From positions 62,001 to 126,000 of the forward strand of contig JBGTQJ010000014.1 in the NCBI GenBank assembly GCA_041941305.1: 64,000 nucleotides of DNA, in the 5' to 3' direction. The first letter of the stretch is position 1, and each line of letters opens with the position of its first letter. The notes under the pieces are model-generated. The model worked only from the letters and a program-made list of their open reading frames with translations, was not told where the DNA came from and made no database searches. The stretch is from JANSWP01 sp041941305 (GTDB taxonomy: Bacteria; Bacteroidota; Bacteroidia; Chitinophagales; Saprospiraceae). Shown here one piece after another: positions 27,501-36,677 of the stretch. The position numbers and the translations under genes were made by a program.

Positions 27501-29610
27501 AGATGCGGAAGTAGGGTATCGTTGGTTCAACAGTTCTTTTGTGTTTTTGGAAGATCATGATGATGGCTGGAATCAAAGTCACTATTTTCAATACAAAAAA
27601 GATAGGCTGAACAATAAAACTTTGCCTGAGACTACACAAAAGTTGAGATATATAGAAGATTTCAAGGATCTGAAGCTTTCCAATAATATGCGTAGGGATA
27701 ATTGGGGAGATCGTCCATACATTACCTTGAATCAGGAAAATATAAATTGGTGGCAACCTCCAATAGAAAATGGAGTTCTGATTGCTGTTTTGGATTCTTT
27801 ATCTGTAGATCCCTGGAAGGATCAAGGCAATCAATATGGGGACGATGGAGGTTTTGGAGATCGGGCATTTCCTTTCCTGACCAGTAATGTTACCCATCGG
27901 GAAGAATTAATTAATTTCCTTCAGGACTCTATTCCCATAGGCAACTATGTGGTTTTCTTTACTTATCAAAATTTTAAAACTCAAGACTCTTTGATAGGAA
28001 GTTATTTCCCCGAACAATGGGCAATGGATTCTGTCAACAATAACCTCGGAGTCAATCTATTTCAGGTATTGGAAAATCAAGGAGCGCAGTTGGTCCGAAA
28101 GCTCGAAAATGGCTCAGTTCCCTATACTTTTGTTTTCAAAAAGGACGACCCAAGTTTTGAACCAAAGGAAGCATTGGCAAGTGATCCCTTCGAATATCTC
28201 GTTGTAGAATACGGGATAGCAGGAGTATGGGATAGCGGAATGGTAACCTCTACAGAAATTGGTCCCGTCAAAGAGTGGAATAAATTTCAGTGGAGTCTGG
28301 ATGATTTTGATGACAGCACTGAGGATGTGTATTTCAATGTAAAAGGCTTTAATCCGGCAACTGAGACAGAAGAAATACTTTATGAAGGAATTACAGAGCC
28401 TGAATTAGATCTATCTGATATTGATCCCCTTCAATATCCATTTTTAAGACTAGAGTACTTTTCCTCAGATACCTTGAATCGGACGCCACCACAAATTGGT
28501 TATTGGAGGGTATTATATGAAGGCTTACCGGAAGCAGCTTTAAACCCTGCAGCTCATTTTTCTTTTTCTAAAGATACTTTGGAGCAAGGTGAAAACCTTG
28601 AATTGGAAATTGCGGTAGAAAATATTGGACAATACGACATGGACAGCATGTTGGTTGCCATAAAAATTGTAGATGTCAACAATCAGCAAGTCCGATTTGA
28701 TAAGTTGTATAGACCTCTGCTTGTCGAAGACACGATTATCGCAACCTTGAATTTTGATACAAGAACTATTTCTGGTCCTCAAACCATCATTATCGAGGCC
28801 AATCCAGATGACCATCAACCCGAACTGACGCACCAAAACAATATTGGCGTCATTAATTTTCACATCCGGGAGGATGTCCGAAATCCGCTTCTGGATGTGA
28901 CATTTGATGGCATCCACATCATGGATGGAGACATCGTCTCACCAAAAACAAATATTCTGATTACCCTTCAAGACGAAAACAAATATTTGGCATTGGCAGA
29001 TACGAGTTTGTTTAAAGTGCTTTTAACTTACCCAGATGAACCTGAACCGATAGTTTTGCCCTTTGATGGCACCATCATGCAATTTTTTCCTGCTGATGAA
29101 AGTAACTTAGGGAAGGAAAACAAGGCATCCATCGAATTATCTCCTGATTTATACAAAGACGGAACCTATAAATTGATGATACAGGCCCAAGATGTTTCAG
29201 GAAATGTTTCTGGTTTAATTGATTATAACATTTCATTTGAAGTTATTTCTAAAGCTATGATTTCTAATGTATTGAATTATCCAAATCCATTTACCACTTC
29301 CACACAATTTGTTTATACCTTGACAGGCATAGAAACTCCTGCCTATTATAAAATTCAAATCATGACAGTTTCAGGACGAATCGTTCGTGAAATTACGCAA
29401 GATGAATTAGGTGAGCTTCGAATCGGCACACATCGCACAGATTATGCATGGGATGGAACCGACCAGTTTGGAGACCGTCTGGCAAATGGTGTATATCTCT
29501 ATCGCTTTGTGGCAAAAAATGCAGATGGCTCTGATTACGAGAATTATCAAAGAGACAGTGTCGATAAATTTTTCCAAAAAGGCTTTGGTAAAATGGTATT
29601 GTTGAAATAG
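24544..29610 (+). CDS. PorU2-like gingipain-family (C25) peptidase
   Basis: The 1688-residue product starts with a signal peptide (MKKTFILLFFTLIFYHLPAQ). After an N-terminal beta-rich prodomain-like region, the C25 catalytic domain occupies about residues 410-770, with the catalytic histidine in TFFGHSSA (H643) and the cysteine in FSFGCHSGQ (C673). Long CARDB/Ig-like stretches follow, and the C-terminus is a FlgD-type Ig domain (LNYPNPFTTSTQF ... GVYLYRF). PorU is the T9SS sortase that removes sorting domains and attaches cargo; the larger PorU2 type is thought to be a second sortase-like peptidase, which fits the five T9SS cargo proteins in this window. It is divergent from the barrel gene and followed 76 bp later by a GT39-like gene. 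Confidence 0.8.
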   Translation: MKKTFILLFFTLIFYHLPAQMWNGQDTLYGNEWIDYDRYYFKIMLAEDGIYRVSYQTLQEKIPANIEGKQLQLFHMGEEIPMYVTNENTLGANDYLEFYGQKNSASLDTLFFQNGASDMLNPYYSMFTDTSAYYITWTDTGEPANRYLEIPNNISGSDVPEPYFIHRSQKYGQSSFIKKSENFSGSSVSTSSFDIGRGYAMVYPATGDQYNEQTKITLETPYVYDQGPDAKVVTRFVGRRGGSHSHALMLGDTELITASMYDYTYTRRARNLSLDLLNDETEFTFLAIADSSGNKGKHAIGSIYVEYPRLFNFDNQSYFQFNIQASSQVTYLEIENFDGGSSPVLYDITNKLRLAPVIDAGLLKIALPPSTKVRELVLVNASIATREVTELQDTDFINYFEEEGNFVLLTHPALFDDGNGNNWVQTYADHRRSFTGGGYDPIIIDVQQLYDQFAYGIHRHSAAITNFAHFMVKNWSDPQYVFIIGKARELHQIRTEGQLTAHNQKTFFVPTYGSPGADVLMFATPNTRPPIVSIGRLPVTSGADLKTYYDKVLEFEASLNLPQTLTDKGWMKRVIHLGGGGQDDHQIIRNHLTGFKNIIESNDFGADVFSFFKTSSDPIQSSQSEALFNAINGGASIVTFFGHSSASGFDFSTDSPENYGNQGKYPLMFSFGCHSGQCHEGFESIGEQFILAEQSGAIAYIASTGFGFIHSLRSFGNEYYSLLGGDLYGKGVGDILKESISIFKNSGSRGDQVLAEQTTLQGDPAIRLNAHPGPDFLVDISSVSNDPPLVNTQLDFFDLNFDIHNIGINNRDSFFIHIDQQYPTGEIVNLVREEVKSEGFKNNFTFQVPMLKRGNEVGQNYFHIRVDQDKEIEELPAPEAELNNNVLNQNGTQGFPVLITSNDLVPMYPRPFAIVNDPELTLKAVTADVFAKEQVFVLQLDTTENFNSAAFQEKIMQGVGGVMKWKPSIDWQNEQVYYWRVSPDSTDAEVGYRWFNSSFVFLEDHDDGWNQSHYFQYKKDRLNNKTLPETTQKLRYIEDFKDLKLSNNMRRDNWGDRPYITLNQENINWWQPPIENGVLIAVLDSLSVDPWKDQGNQYGDDGGFGDRAFPFLTSNVTHREELINFLQDSIPIGNYVVFFTYQNFKTQDSLIGSYFPEQWAMDSVNNNLGVNLFQVLENQGAQLVRKLENGSVPYTFVFKKDDPSFEPKEALASDPFEYLVVEYGIAGVWDSGMVTSTEIGPVKEWNKFQWSLDDFDDSTEDVYFNVKGFNPATETEEILYEGITEPELDLSDIDPLQYPFLRLEYFSSDTLNRTPPQIGYWRVLYEGLPEAALNPAAHFSFSKDTLEQGENLELEIAVENIGQYDMDSMLVAIKIVDVNNQQVRFDKLYRPLLVEDTIIATLNFDTRTISGPQTIIIEANPDDHQPELTHQNNIGVINFHIREDVRNPLLDVTFDGIHIMDGDIVSPKTNILITLQDENKYLALADTSLFKVLLTYPDEPEPIVLPFDGTIMQFFPADESNLGKENKASIELSPDLYKDGTYKLMIQAQDVSGNVSGLIDYNISFEVISKAMISNVLNYPNPFTTSTQFVYTLTGIETPAYYKIQIMTVSGRIVREITQDELGELRIGTHRTDYAWDGTDQFGDRLANGVYLYRFVAKNADGSDYENYQRDSVDKFFQKGFGKMVLLK

Positions 29611-29686
29611 ACTGGCACTCCGTGAAGGAAAAATCGTTAAAATATTTAAACGGTCTTTCCTTCACATTTACACATTCTTCCACTCA

Positions 29687-31327
29687 TTGAAAAAACCTTC
29701 TTTACTCCTTTTCTTCTTATTTTTGGCACTATGCTTCTCGATATTCAATCATCCAGGAATTACCCTTAGCGATGAATACGTTTATTGTAAATATGCCTGG
29801 CAACTTACCCAAGGAGCTTTTACCCCAGTAGCCGATGTTTTTGCCAATCGTTTTGGTTTTTGGGTTCCAATGGCAGCCTTTGTCAGTTTTTTGGGAGCAT
29901 CCTCCTGGGTATTTGCGATTTGGAGCTTTATTTCTTTTATTCTGCTCATTGGGATAGTTTATTATTTCCTCAGCATTTATGACCTCAAAACAGCCCTTAT
30001 TTCCAGCCTATTGATAGCCTTAAATCCAGCCTTATTACAATTTAGTGCAGATGTTTCCCCGGATTTGGTCATGACTACTTTCACAACGCTTGCCATCTTT
30101 ATTTTGTGGAAAACACAAACAAATCCGAATCAGCAATCCTTTGGTTATGGTTTAGCAGTTTCTTTTTGTCTTTTCTACGCTTTCCTGAATAAATTGACGG
30201 TTTTGTTTGTGGCGCCTTTTATACTTTTCTGGCTGATACAAGATTGGAAAAAGCAACAAAATTCAAGGTTTTGGATAAGCTTTTTTACCTCAGGTCTCCT
30301 CTTAATTGCAGGGTATTTTTTATTCTGTCAATATTTCACAGGAGATGCTTTTTTCAGATTTAATAGTATAGAATCAACGCATGGGATAAGCAGGTGGACT
30401 TATTTCGACAAAGGGAGTTTTGATGTAATAAAAAGGATAACGATTCTGCCTGTCGCTTTCTTTTTAAAATCTTTTGGAATTGGTGTTTTTATGGTTTTTT
30501 CCAGTCTTTGGTTATTTAAATTTGACAAGAAGCGATTGTCAGAACTCCCCAATTTTTTATTCCTATATACCGCTATTCTCATTTTCATGCATTGGTTTTG
30601 TACCACATCACTGACTTCCTATAATCCACTTCTGATTGTAGAAAGGCTTTGGTTATTGATCATTCCTCCACTGGTGATTTTGGCGGTTGTTGTATTGACA
30701 AAAGCAATTCCTGATTTTGTAATAAATTATAAAAGGCAGCTAGGTATTTTCTTTTTGGCAACCCTTCTTACGAGTTCGGCAGGATATTATTTAGTAGGTG
30801 AGGAACACCCTGGATTTTTATTTACTGCCATCATTTCTTTGTTGTTCCTGTGCTGGATAGCCTCAGAACATTATTTACTCAAAAAGTACAAAAAACTTTT
30901 CCTATATGCTTGTATTTTAGTTCCACTTTTGGGACTTCAAATTCATAAGATTGGTTACTTCAAACACAACACTTCCTATTTCTTCCAAAAAGACTTTTTA
31001 GAGACCTTAGAAAAATCGAAAACACACCTTTTGCTTACAGATCAAAGACTGGTAGAAATGCACGATGCTTTTTTCCAGTTTGAGCCACCCGAAAATATTT
31101 TTTTCAAAAAATGGGCTGGCATTTCTGAAATCCTCCCAAAGGATTACGACCAATATTTTGTGGTATTCAACAAAAAGAGAGAAGCGCATATGGAAGAAAT
31201 CCCCGGCAAGATGCCAACTTATGTTCTGGATGAAAATTTTGGAGAAATAATCCTGGAAAATAATTATCTGATAATTAAAGAATTAAATAAATCAGAAATG
31301 CAAAAAATATCAATTCCCAATCATTAG
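29687..31327 (+). CDS. GT39-like polytopic glycosyltransferase
   Basis: A TTG start codon gives MKKPSLLLFFLFLAL, a convincing first membrane helix; no in-frame ATG is close, so TTG is likely the true start. The 546-residue product has about 10-12 membrane segments and an acidic pair in the first extracytoplasmic loop (LSDEYVYCKYA, D29-E30), the catalytic signature of the GT39/ArnT/GT-C superfamily, which uses lipid-linked sugars. The last ~130 residues form a soluble extracytoplasmic domain. It may glycosylate a lipid or exported protein. It lies just downstream of the PorU2-like gene and might be transcribed with it. The substrate is unknown. Confidence 0.7.
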   Translation: MKKPSLLLFFLFLALCFSIFNHPGITLSDEYVYCKYAWQLTQGAFTPVADVFANRFGFWVPMAAFVSFLGASSWVFAIWSFISFILLIGIVYYFLSIYDLKTALISSLLIALNPALLQFSADVSPDLVMTTFTTLAIFILWKTQTNPNQQSFGYGLAVSFCLFYAFLNKLTVLFVAPFILFWLIQDWKKQQNSRFWISFFTSGLLLIAGYFLFCQYFTGDAFFRFNSIESTHGISRWTYFDKGSFDVIKRITILPVAFFLKSFGIGVFMVFSSLWLFKFDKKRLSELPNFLFLYTAILIFMHWFCTTSLTSYNPLLIVERLWLLIIPPLVILAVVVLTKAIPDFVINYKRQLGIFFLATLLTSSAGYYLVGEEHPGFLFTAIISLLFLCWIASEHYLLKKYKKLFLYACILVPLLGLQIHKIGYFKHNTSYFFQKDFLETLEKSKTHLLLTDQRLVEMHDAFFQFEPPENIFFKKWAGISEILPKDYDQYFVVFNKKREAHMEEIPGKMPTYVLDENFGEIILENNYLIIKELNKSEMQKISIPNH

Positions 31328-31432
31328 CGCCACAAGGAACAAGTATGAAAATTTTGAATTTTGAAAGCTTGTAAAAAATCGCTAACTCGCGTTCCTTATC
31401 CAGCCCATGCATGCTAACATTTTTCTTTTCAC

Positions 31433-32725
31433 ATGAATAAAGAAATTCTCCGACTTGCCATTCCAAATATTCTTAGCAATATTTCAGTTCCCCTCTTAAG
31501 CACCGTGGATACTGCTTTGATGGGCAGACTTTCGGAAGCCCACATTGGTGCAGTCGGTGTAGGCGCAATGATTTTTAATTTCATTTACTGGAATTTTGGT
31601 TTTCTGAGAATGGGTACGACAGGGATCACCGCACAGGCATTTGGTCGAAAAGACAACCTGGCCATTACCAATACCATTGGTCGTGCATTGCTGGTATCCA
31701 TAATTATTGCTGGCTTTATAATGATTTTTCAGGTTCCATTCGGGGAGGCCAGCTTCTTTCTAATGAATGCTTCAGGAGAACAATTGGTCTTATTGGAAGC
31801 ATATTTTTACATCCGAATTTGGGCAGCACCTGCTTCCTTAGCGCTTTTCGCTTTTATGGGCTGGTTTTTTGGAATGCAAAATGCAATTTATCCACTCCTT
31901 TTGACCATTGTCATCAATGTCGTCAACATGGCTTTCAGCTATGTTTTCGTATGGGAAATGGATATGGGAGTTGCTGGAGTTGCCTGGGGAACCGTGATAG
32001 CCCAATATGTTGGACTAATCATGGCTATTTTTCTTTTCCTCAAAAAATACACTTCCTTTCTACAATACTTTAAAAGAGAAGCACTGTTGAAAGTTACTGA
32101 ATTGAAGCGGTTTTTAATCATCAACAGTGATATTTTCATTAGAACGGTTTGCCTCACTGCGGCTTTTGGATTTTTCTATAGCCAATCTTCCGTAGGAGGT
32201 GAAATGATTTTAGCAGTGAATGTTATTTTAATGCAATTCCTCAATTGGATGTCCTATGCCGTAGATGGATTTGCTTATGCAGCTGAAAGCCTGGTCGGAA
32301 AATATAAAGGAGCTGAGGATGAAACCGGAACTCACAGAGCCATCAGACTTTCCTTTGTTTGGGGAATGGTTTTGGCAGTTTTATATAGCATTGCATATTG
32401 GGGTTTTGGAGAAGAGTTATTGTACATTTTCACAGATAAAACTGAGGTGGTAACTGCTACCATACCTTTCATGTTTTGGATGGTTTTGTTTCCTGTTTTT
32501 GGTACCCCCTGCTATATCTGGGATGGGGTTTTTATAGGCTTGACGGCTTCTGTTGCCATGCGGAAATGTATGATTTGGGCACTTATCGCATTCCTTGGTC
32601 TTTATTATTTACTGATGGCACCTTATGGAAATCATGGACTCTGGCTGGCACTCATGGTTTTCATGGTATTAAGGGCTATTTTCCAATGGGGAATGTTTCG
32701 GAAATACGGACTAGCATTGAAATAA
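31433..32725 (+). CDS. MATE family efflux transporter (DinF type)
   Basis: The 430-residue product has 12 hydrophobic segments arranged as two six-helix halves and opens with EILRLAIPNILSNISVPLLS and VDTALMGRL, which are standard for the MATE/DinF branch. MATE transporters exchange sodium ions or protons for cationic compounds; DinF-like members have been linked to protection from oxidative or bile stress. A short AAGGAAC/GTTCCTT inverted repeat lies in the 105 bp before the start. The ABC half-exporter gene follows 82 bp later on the same strand with its own -7 promoter element. There is no sign of truncation. The transported compound cannot be inferred. Confidence 0.9.
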   Translation: MNKEILRLAIPNILSNISVPLLSTVDTALMGRLSEAHIGAVGVGAMIFNFIYWNFGFLRMGTTGITAQAFGRKDNLAITNTIGRALLVSIIIAGFIMIFQVPFGEASFFLMNASGEQLVLLEAYFYIRIWAAPASLALFAFMGWFFGMQNAIYPLLLTIVINVVNMAFSYVFVWEMDMGVAGVAWGTVIAQYVGLIMAIFLFLKKYTSFLQYFKREALLKVTELKRFLIINSDIFIRTVCLTAAFGFFYSQSSVGGEMILAVNVILMQFLNWMSYAVDGFAYAAESLVGKYKGAEDETGTHRAIRLSFVWGMVLAVLYSIAYWGFGEELLYIFTDKTEVVTATIPFMFWMVLFPVFGTPCYIWDGVFIGLTASVAMRKCMIWALIAFLGLYYLLMAPYGNHGLWLALMVFMVLRAIFQWGMFRKYGLALK

Positions 32726-32731
32726 TTCTCC

Positions 32732-32739
32732 TACCTTCG
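32732..32739 (+). promoter_or_regulatory. -7 promoter element for the ABC exporter gene
   Basis: TACCTTCG followed by C matches TAnnTTTG with one mismatch, about 70 bp upstream of the ABC exporter start. No well-spaced TTG is found. Confidence 0.35.
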
Positions 32740-32807
32740 CAAACTGCAAAACTAAAACCATCAAATCCTGTTTCTATTAATTTCTTACAGCTCAGCCTTA
32801 AAAAAAC

Positions 32808-34577
32808 ATGAGTTCAAAACCTTCGAACAAAATTGACTTTAAATTACTTGGAAGAGTTTTCCAACTTACCAAGCCCTATCGGCTGATTTTGATTATTGCC
32901 TCAATTTTGGCAGTTGTTTTAGCTCCTGTTGCCATTCTTCGCCCCTATTTGGTGCAGGTAATGGTAGATGATTATATTTTCGAAGGAGACATTCCAGGAC
33001 TTGTTTACATCGCTATTGTTTTTGTGGGCGTCATTATACTGGGAGCTTTATTGAGATGGTTATTTATTTATTCTACTAACTGGCTTGGGCAATCTGTAAT
33101 TAGAGACTTGAGAGTAAAAGTATTTCAACACATTTCAAATCTTCGACTGACCTACTTCGACAAAACCCCAATTGGAACCTCTACCACACGTACCATCAAT
33201 GATATTGAAACCATCAATACCATTTTTACACAAGGTGTAATTACCATTATTGCTGATTTGCTGACTTTATTTGCAGTGTTGATTATCATGTTTATCACAA
33301 GTTGGCAATTGACATTGATTGTTTTGACGACAATGCCTTTTTTGATGGTAGCTACCTACATCTTTAAAGAAAAGGTCAAGTTTGCATATCAAAAAGTTCG
33401 AACCCAGATTCAAAACATGAATGCCTTTCTTCAGGAACGGATATCTGGCATGCGCATCGTTCAGATATTCAATGCTGAAGAAGCTCAAATGGAAGAATTC
33501 AAAAAGATAAACCGGGCTTATGCACAAGCCAATCTGGATTCCATTTTATATTATGCCGTTTTCTTCCCTGTCGTGGAAATCATTCACGCCGCAGCTTTGG
33601 GCTTGATGGTTTGGTGGGGTGCACAAAATGTAGTCAGAGATTATGTAACCTTAGGTGCATTGGTCGCTTTTCCTCTTTATGTATCCATGCTTTTTCGCCC
33701 AATGAGAATGTTGGCAGATAAATTCAATACCCTACAAATGGGTTTGGTTGCTGCAGAGCGCGTATTCAATACTTTGGATAGAACTGACCAAATAAAAAAT
33801 AATGGAACTTTAAAACCAGAAAAACTTAAAGGAGATATCGCCTTTAAAAATGTTTGGTTTGCCTACATCGGAATTGATTATGTTTTAAAAAACCTCACTT
33901 TAGACATAGAAGCTGGAAAAACACTTGCCATTGTGGGAAGCACCGGCTCGGGAAAAACGACCATCATCAATATTCTAAATCGCTTTTACGAAATCCAAAA
34001 AGGTAGTATTGAAATAGATGGAATTGACATTCGAGATTATGAATTACAAGCATTGCGCAGCAAGATTGCAGTCGTATTACAAGACGTTTTTCTTTTTTCT
34101 GGTTCTGTATTGGAAAATATTACCCTTCGTGATGAGCAAATTTCAAAAGAGCAGGTCATTGAAGCCTCCAAAATGATAGGTGCCCACGAATTTATTATGA
34201 AACTTCCAGGCGACTATGATTACCAAGTCATGGAGCGCGGTGCAACACTCTCAATGGGGCAACGCCAATTGATCTCCTTTGTTCGCGCTTTGGTCTTTGA
34301 TCCCGATATTTTGATTCTTGATGAAGCCACTTCCTCGATAGATCCAGAGACAGAATCTGTTATTCAATATGCGATTGAGCAATTGATCACCAGACGTACC
34401 TCCATCATTATTGCCCACCGCCTTTCCACAATTCGCCATGCAGATAATATTCTAGTACTAAATAAAGGCGAAATACAAGAGTATGGCTCTCATGAAGAAT
34501 TATTGCAAATACAGAATGGGCATTACAAAGAATTGTATGAAATGCAATTTTTGCAAATGGCGGGGACAACAGAATAA
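32808..34577 (+). CDS. ABC transporter half-exporter (MsbA-like)
   Basis: This 589-residue protein fuses an N-terminal six-helix membrane domain (about 20-320) to a nucleotide-binding domain (about 345-580). The NBD is complete: Walker A GSTGSGKTT, Q-loop VLQDVF, signature LSMGQRQ, Walker B DILILDEATSS with the catalytic glutamate, and the H-loop IIAHRLST. Length and order match MsbA/BmrA/LmrA-type exporters, which flip lipids or extrude hydrophobic compounds as homo- or heterodimers. There is no second half-transporter next to it, so a homodimer is likely. The preceding MATE gene gives a small export cluster, but common substrates are not implied. Substrate unknown. Confidence 0.92.
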   Translation: MSSKPSNKIDFKLLGRVFQLTKPYRLILIIASILAVVLAPVAILRPYLVQVMVDDYIFEGDIPGLVYIAIVFVGVIILGALLRWLFIYSTNWLGQSVIRDLRVKVFQHISNLRLTYFDKTPIGTSTTRTINDIETINTIFTQGVITIIADLLTLFAVLIIMFITSWQLTLIVLTTMPFLMVATYIFKEKVKFAYQKVRTQIQNMNAFLQERISGMRIVQIFNAEEAQMEEFKKINRAYAQANLDSILYYAVFFPVVEIIHAAALGLMVWWGAQNVVRDYVTLGALVAFPLYVSMLFRPMRMLADKFNTLQMGLVAAERVFNTLDRTDQIKNNGTLKPEKLKGDIAFKNVWFAYIGIDYVLKNLTLDIEAGKTLAIVGSTGSGKTTIINILNRFYEIQKGSIEIDGIDIRDYELQALRSKIAVVLQDVFLFSGSVLENITLRDEQISKEQVIEASKMIGAHEFIMKLPGDYDYQVMERGATLSMGQRQLISFVRALVFDPDILILDEATSSIDPETESVIQYAIEQLITRRTSIIIAHRLSTIRHADNILVLNKGEIQEYGSHEELLQIQNGHYKELYEMQFLQMAGTTE

Positions 34578-34758
34578 TTTGGTTTTAGGGTTATTTAAAC
34601 CATTCTGGAGGAGAAAGGCATAAAACTCAATTGATGGATTTTCTTAGAAAGCACATCCGTTAATCGAAAAAGTCTAAATCTACATCTATTCAAAAAAAGG
34701 TTTTCAAACATCTACGTATCTTAGGGGTTTCTATTTGGCGTATCAGAAACGTATCATT

Positions 34759-35211
34759 ATGACTCAAAGAAGTAGCTTTAATTTCAAACTTGACGGCGTC
34801 GCAGGGTTAATCTTCCTGATTTTATTTGTTGTAGGAATTTACCTTCTTATTCAAGGAATCTATACTCTTTTATACTATGCTTCCCCTGTTTTGCTAGTCC
34901 TTGCTTTGGTTTTTGACCATAAATCCGTCATCAATTATGGAAAATGGATTATCAAAATGCTGAAGAATAATATCTTGCTGGGCGCTGGAATTATTGCCCT
35001 CAATATTTTAGCGTTCCCTTTTGTAACTGCTTTCCTTTTTGCCAAAGCCTTATTTAAAAAGAAAATCAGGGATGCCAGAAAAGAGCAGGGAGCGGGACAG
35101 GCTACTGAGTTTATTGAATATGAAGAGATAAAATCAGAAACGCTTGAATTACCTCCCATTAAGAAACAAAAAGAGGAGAGCAGAGGTGACTATGAACAAT
35201 TGTTTGATTAA
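34759..35211 (+). CDS. Small two-helix membrane protein
   Basis: From the ATG at 34759 the product is 150 residues with three hydrophobic stretches near the N-terminal side (FLILFVVGIYLLIQGIY, SPVLLVLALVF, LLGAGIIALNILAFPF), probably two or three membrane helices, and a charged C-terminal cytosolic tail ending EESRGDYEQLFD. I recognise no named family; similar short proteins occur in other Bacteroidota without assigned function. An eight-codon TTG-initiated extension is possible but less likely than the ATG. It is on the same strand as the ABC exporter but 181 bp downstream, so it may be separately transcribed. Confidence 0.65.
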   Translation: MTQRSSFNFKLDGVAGLIFLILFVVGIYLLIQGIYTLLYYASPVLLVLALVFDHKSVINYGKWIIKMLKNNILLGAGIIALNILAFPFVTAFLFAKALFKKKIRDARKEQGAGQATEFIEYEEIKSETLELPPIKKQKEESRGDYEQLFD

Positions 35212-35299
35212 TTATTGGGTGCAGTTTCAAAAGTATTTTTTATCCGGGTCGGTCTAAAAACTAGTATTGTTCTCAATCTTAAAGAATTCTGAAAGATAT

Positions 35300-36349
35300 T
35301 CAACGCATTGAATCAAATAAGGCCAACTGGTTTTTTGTTCTAACTAAATTGTGATCCTCGTAGCTCGTTTTATAATAAACATCTCCTTCCAAATAATCGG
35401 TTAAAAACCGAAGACCCTGCATTAATACAATCCACTTAGCGCCATCGAAAAGGTGGTTTCTTTCCAAGCTGGTCAAATCCTTCATTTCTGTCAAAAATCC
35501 CTCGTAAAGTGCAGTATAAATATTTCGTCGCATTTCAACCAAAGCAAAATCTGCTTCATCTTCAGCTACAGAAGTCGTAAAGGTCCGCACCATATCACCA
35601 AAGTCTGAAAGTACAATGCCAGGCATGACCGTATCCAAATCTATAATCGCTGATGGTTTTTGGGTGGTTTTATCAAAAAGGACATTGTTGATTTTGGTGT
35701 CATTGTGTGTCACTCTCAATGGGAAGCCCATTGAAGCTATTTTTGGGAAAATAGCTTGATGTTTTAAAATTTGTTCAATTTCCCTTTTCGATTTATCCAA
35801 TCTTTTTGACACTGCATTTTTCAATATACTTTTAAATGTATCAAGGCGTCGTACTCCATTGTGAAAATTCGGAATGGTATAGTGAAGGCTCTCTACATTA
35901 AGGGTTTTTAGGGCATTTAGATATTCCCCAAAAGCACTGGCTGCCAGATAAGCTTGTTCTTCTGTTTGTACAGTTTCAATGGAGTATGAGTTTTGGATAT
36001 AGGGAAAAATTCGCCAATAAAGGTTGGAATCATCTTTAAAAAAGAGCTTGCCTTCTGTTGTTGGAATTGGACTTAATACTTTTTTAGGATAGCCAGTAAA
36101 GGGATGAAAACTACTGCTTAATTTTTTACCTCCTTTTAAAAATAAAGCGATGGTTTGAATATTGTCCATCACCTTTTCAGGCTCTTTAAAAACTTCATGA
36201 TTGATCCTTTGAAGTACATAAAAGTGCGCTTCCCCATTTTCTTCAATAGAAAACCTAAAAGTATCATTGATATGCCCTGAACCAAAAGGTGTGGCTGGTT
36301 CAATGAGGCGGGCTTTCAAAAATTGTTGAATAATTTGGTTTGTTTGCAT
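35300..36349 (-). CDS. NahK-like APH-fold sugar kinase
   Basis: The ATG at 36349 gives 349 residues with an aminoglycoside-phosphotransferase/choline-kinase fold. The ATP-binding N-lobe carries FYVLQRIN; the catalytic loop is THNDTKINNVLF (D217 catalytic, N222 metal) and the metal motif is IIDLDTVMPG (D237/D239). HxDTKxxN and IDLDTVMPG are characteristic of N-acetylhexosamine 1-kinase (NahK) relatives rather than antibiotic kinases. NahK phosphorylates GlcNAc/GalNAc at C1 in salvage pathways. No hexosamine uridylyltransferase or phosphorylase is adjacent, so the substrate remains an inference; a sugar or sugar-alcohol is likely. It is divergent from the PLP decarboxylase gene across a repeat-containing gap. 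Confidence 0.75.
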   Translation of the reverse strand: MQTNQIIQQFLKARLIEPATPFGSGHINDTFRFSIEENGEAHFYVLQRINHEVFKEPEKVMDNIQTIALFLKGGKKLSSSFHPFTGYPKKVLSPIPTTEGKLFFKDDSNLYWRIFPYIQNSYSIETVQTEEQAYLAASAFGEYLNALKTLNVESLHYTIPNFHNGVRRLDTFKSILKNAVSKRLDKSKREIEQILKHQAIFPKIASMGFPLRVTHNDTKINNVLFDKTTQKPSAIIDLDTVMPGIVLSDFGDMVRTFTTSVAEDEADFALVEMRRNIYTALYEGFLTEMKDLTSLERNHLFDGAKWIVLMQGLRFLTDYLEGDVYYKTSYEDHNLVRTKNQLALFDSMR

Positions 36350-36677
36350 CAAAAAAATTCATTTTCAAACTTCCTATTACATCTTATTTTTGCTGAACTC
36401 GTAGTATGGCTTTTTAAAGTCTTGCTTCGAGTAAAGACGAAAGATATAATTTTCATGTAGATTTTTTTTCAACAATATTTTATGGCTTTGGAAAACCGAG
36501 ACACATGGATACAGCTCTGATTTAGATTCAATAAATAAATCGGTAAATGACTGTAGCACGGCTCTCCCTAGCCGTACAGCATGAGCATATGAGTGGGCAC
36601 AACTAAGGAGAGTTGTGCTACGATTACCGAAATCCAATAAAAGCTGAACTCTTTTTCGCGTTTATAAAACACTTTTA
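36350..36677. other. Divergent gap with hairpin repeats
   Basis: The gap holds the compound GTAGCAC element at 36553-36621 and, near 36484-36498, a degraded relic of the same type (GGCTTTGGAAAACCG). A frame of 86 codons on the minus strand crosses these repeats and is not called. No clear promoter with both elements was found for either flanking gene. Confidence 0.5.
36553..36621. repeat. Compound GTAGCAC-family element (two hairpins)
   Basis: The left hairpin is GTAGC followed by ACGGCT (36558-36563) paired with AGCCGT (36570-36575). The right hairpin pairs GCACAACT (36597-36604) with AGTTGTGC (36611-36618), then TAC. The outer GTAGCAC (36553-36559) and GTGCTAC (36615-36621) are also inverted copies, so the pair forms one bounded unit of 69 bp, 57 bp before the decarboxylase start. 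Confidence 0.75.

Noticed and set aside
31433..34577. Multidrug resistance island (MATE plus ABC)
   Set aside because: The two genes are ordinary housekeeping-type exporters without mobile-element borders or regulators; their proximity alone does not support this.
35300..36349. Aminoglycoside resistance kinase
   Set aside because: The APH fold is shared, but the HNDTKINN and IDLDTVMPG motifs are those of NahK-like sugar kinases, so a resistance call is not justified.
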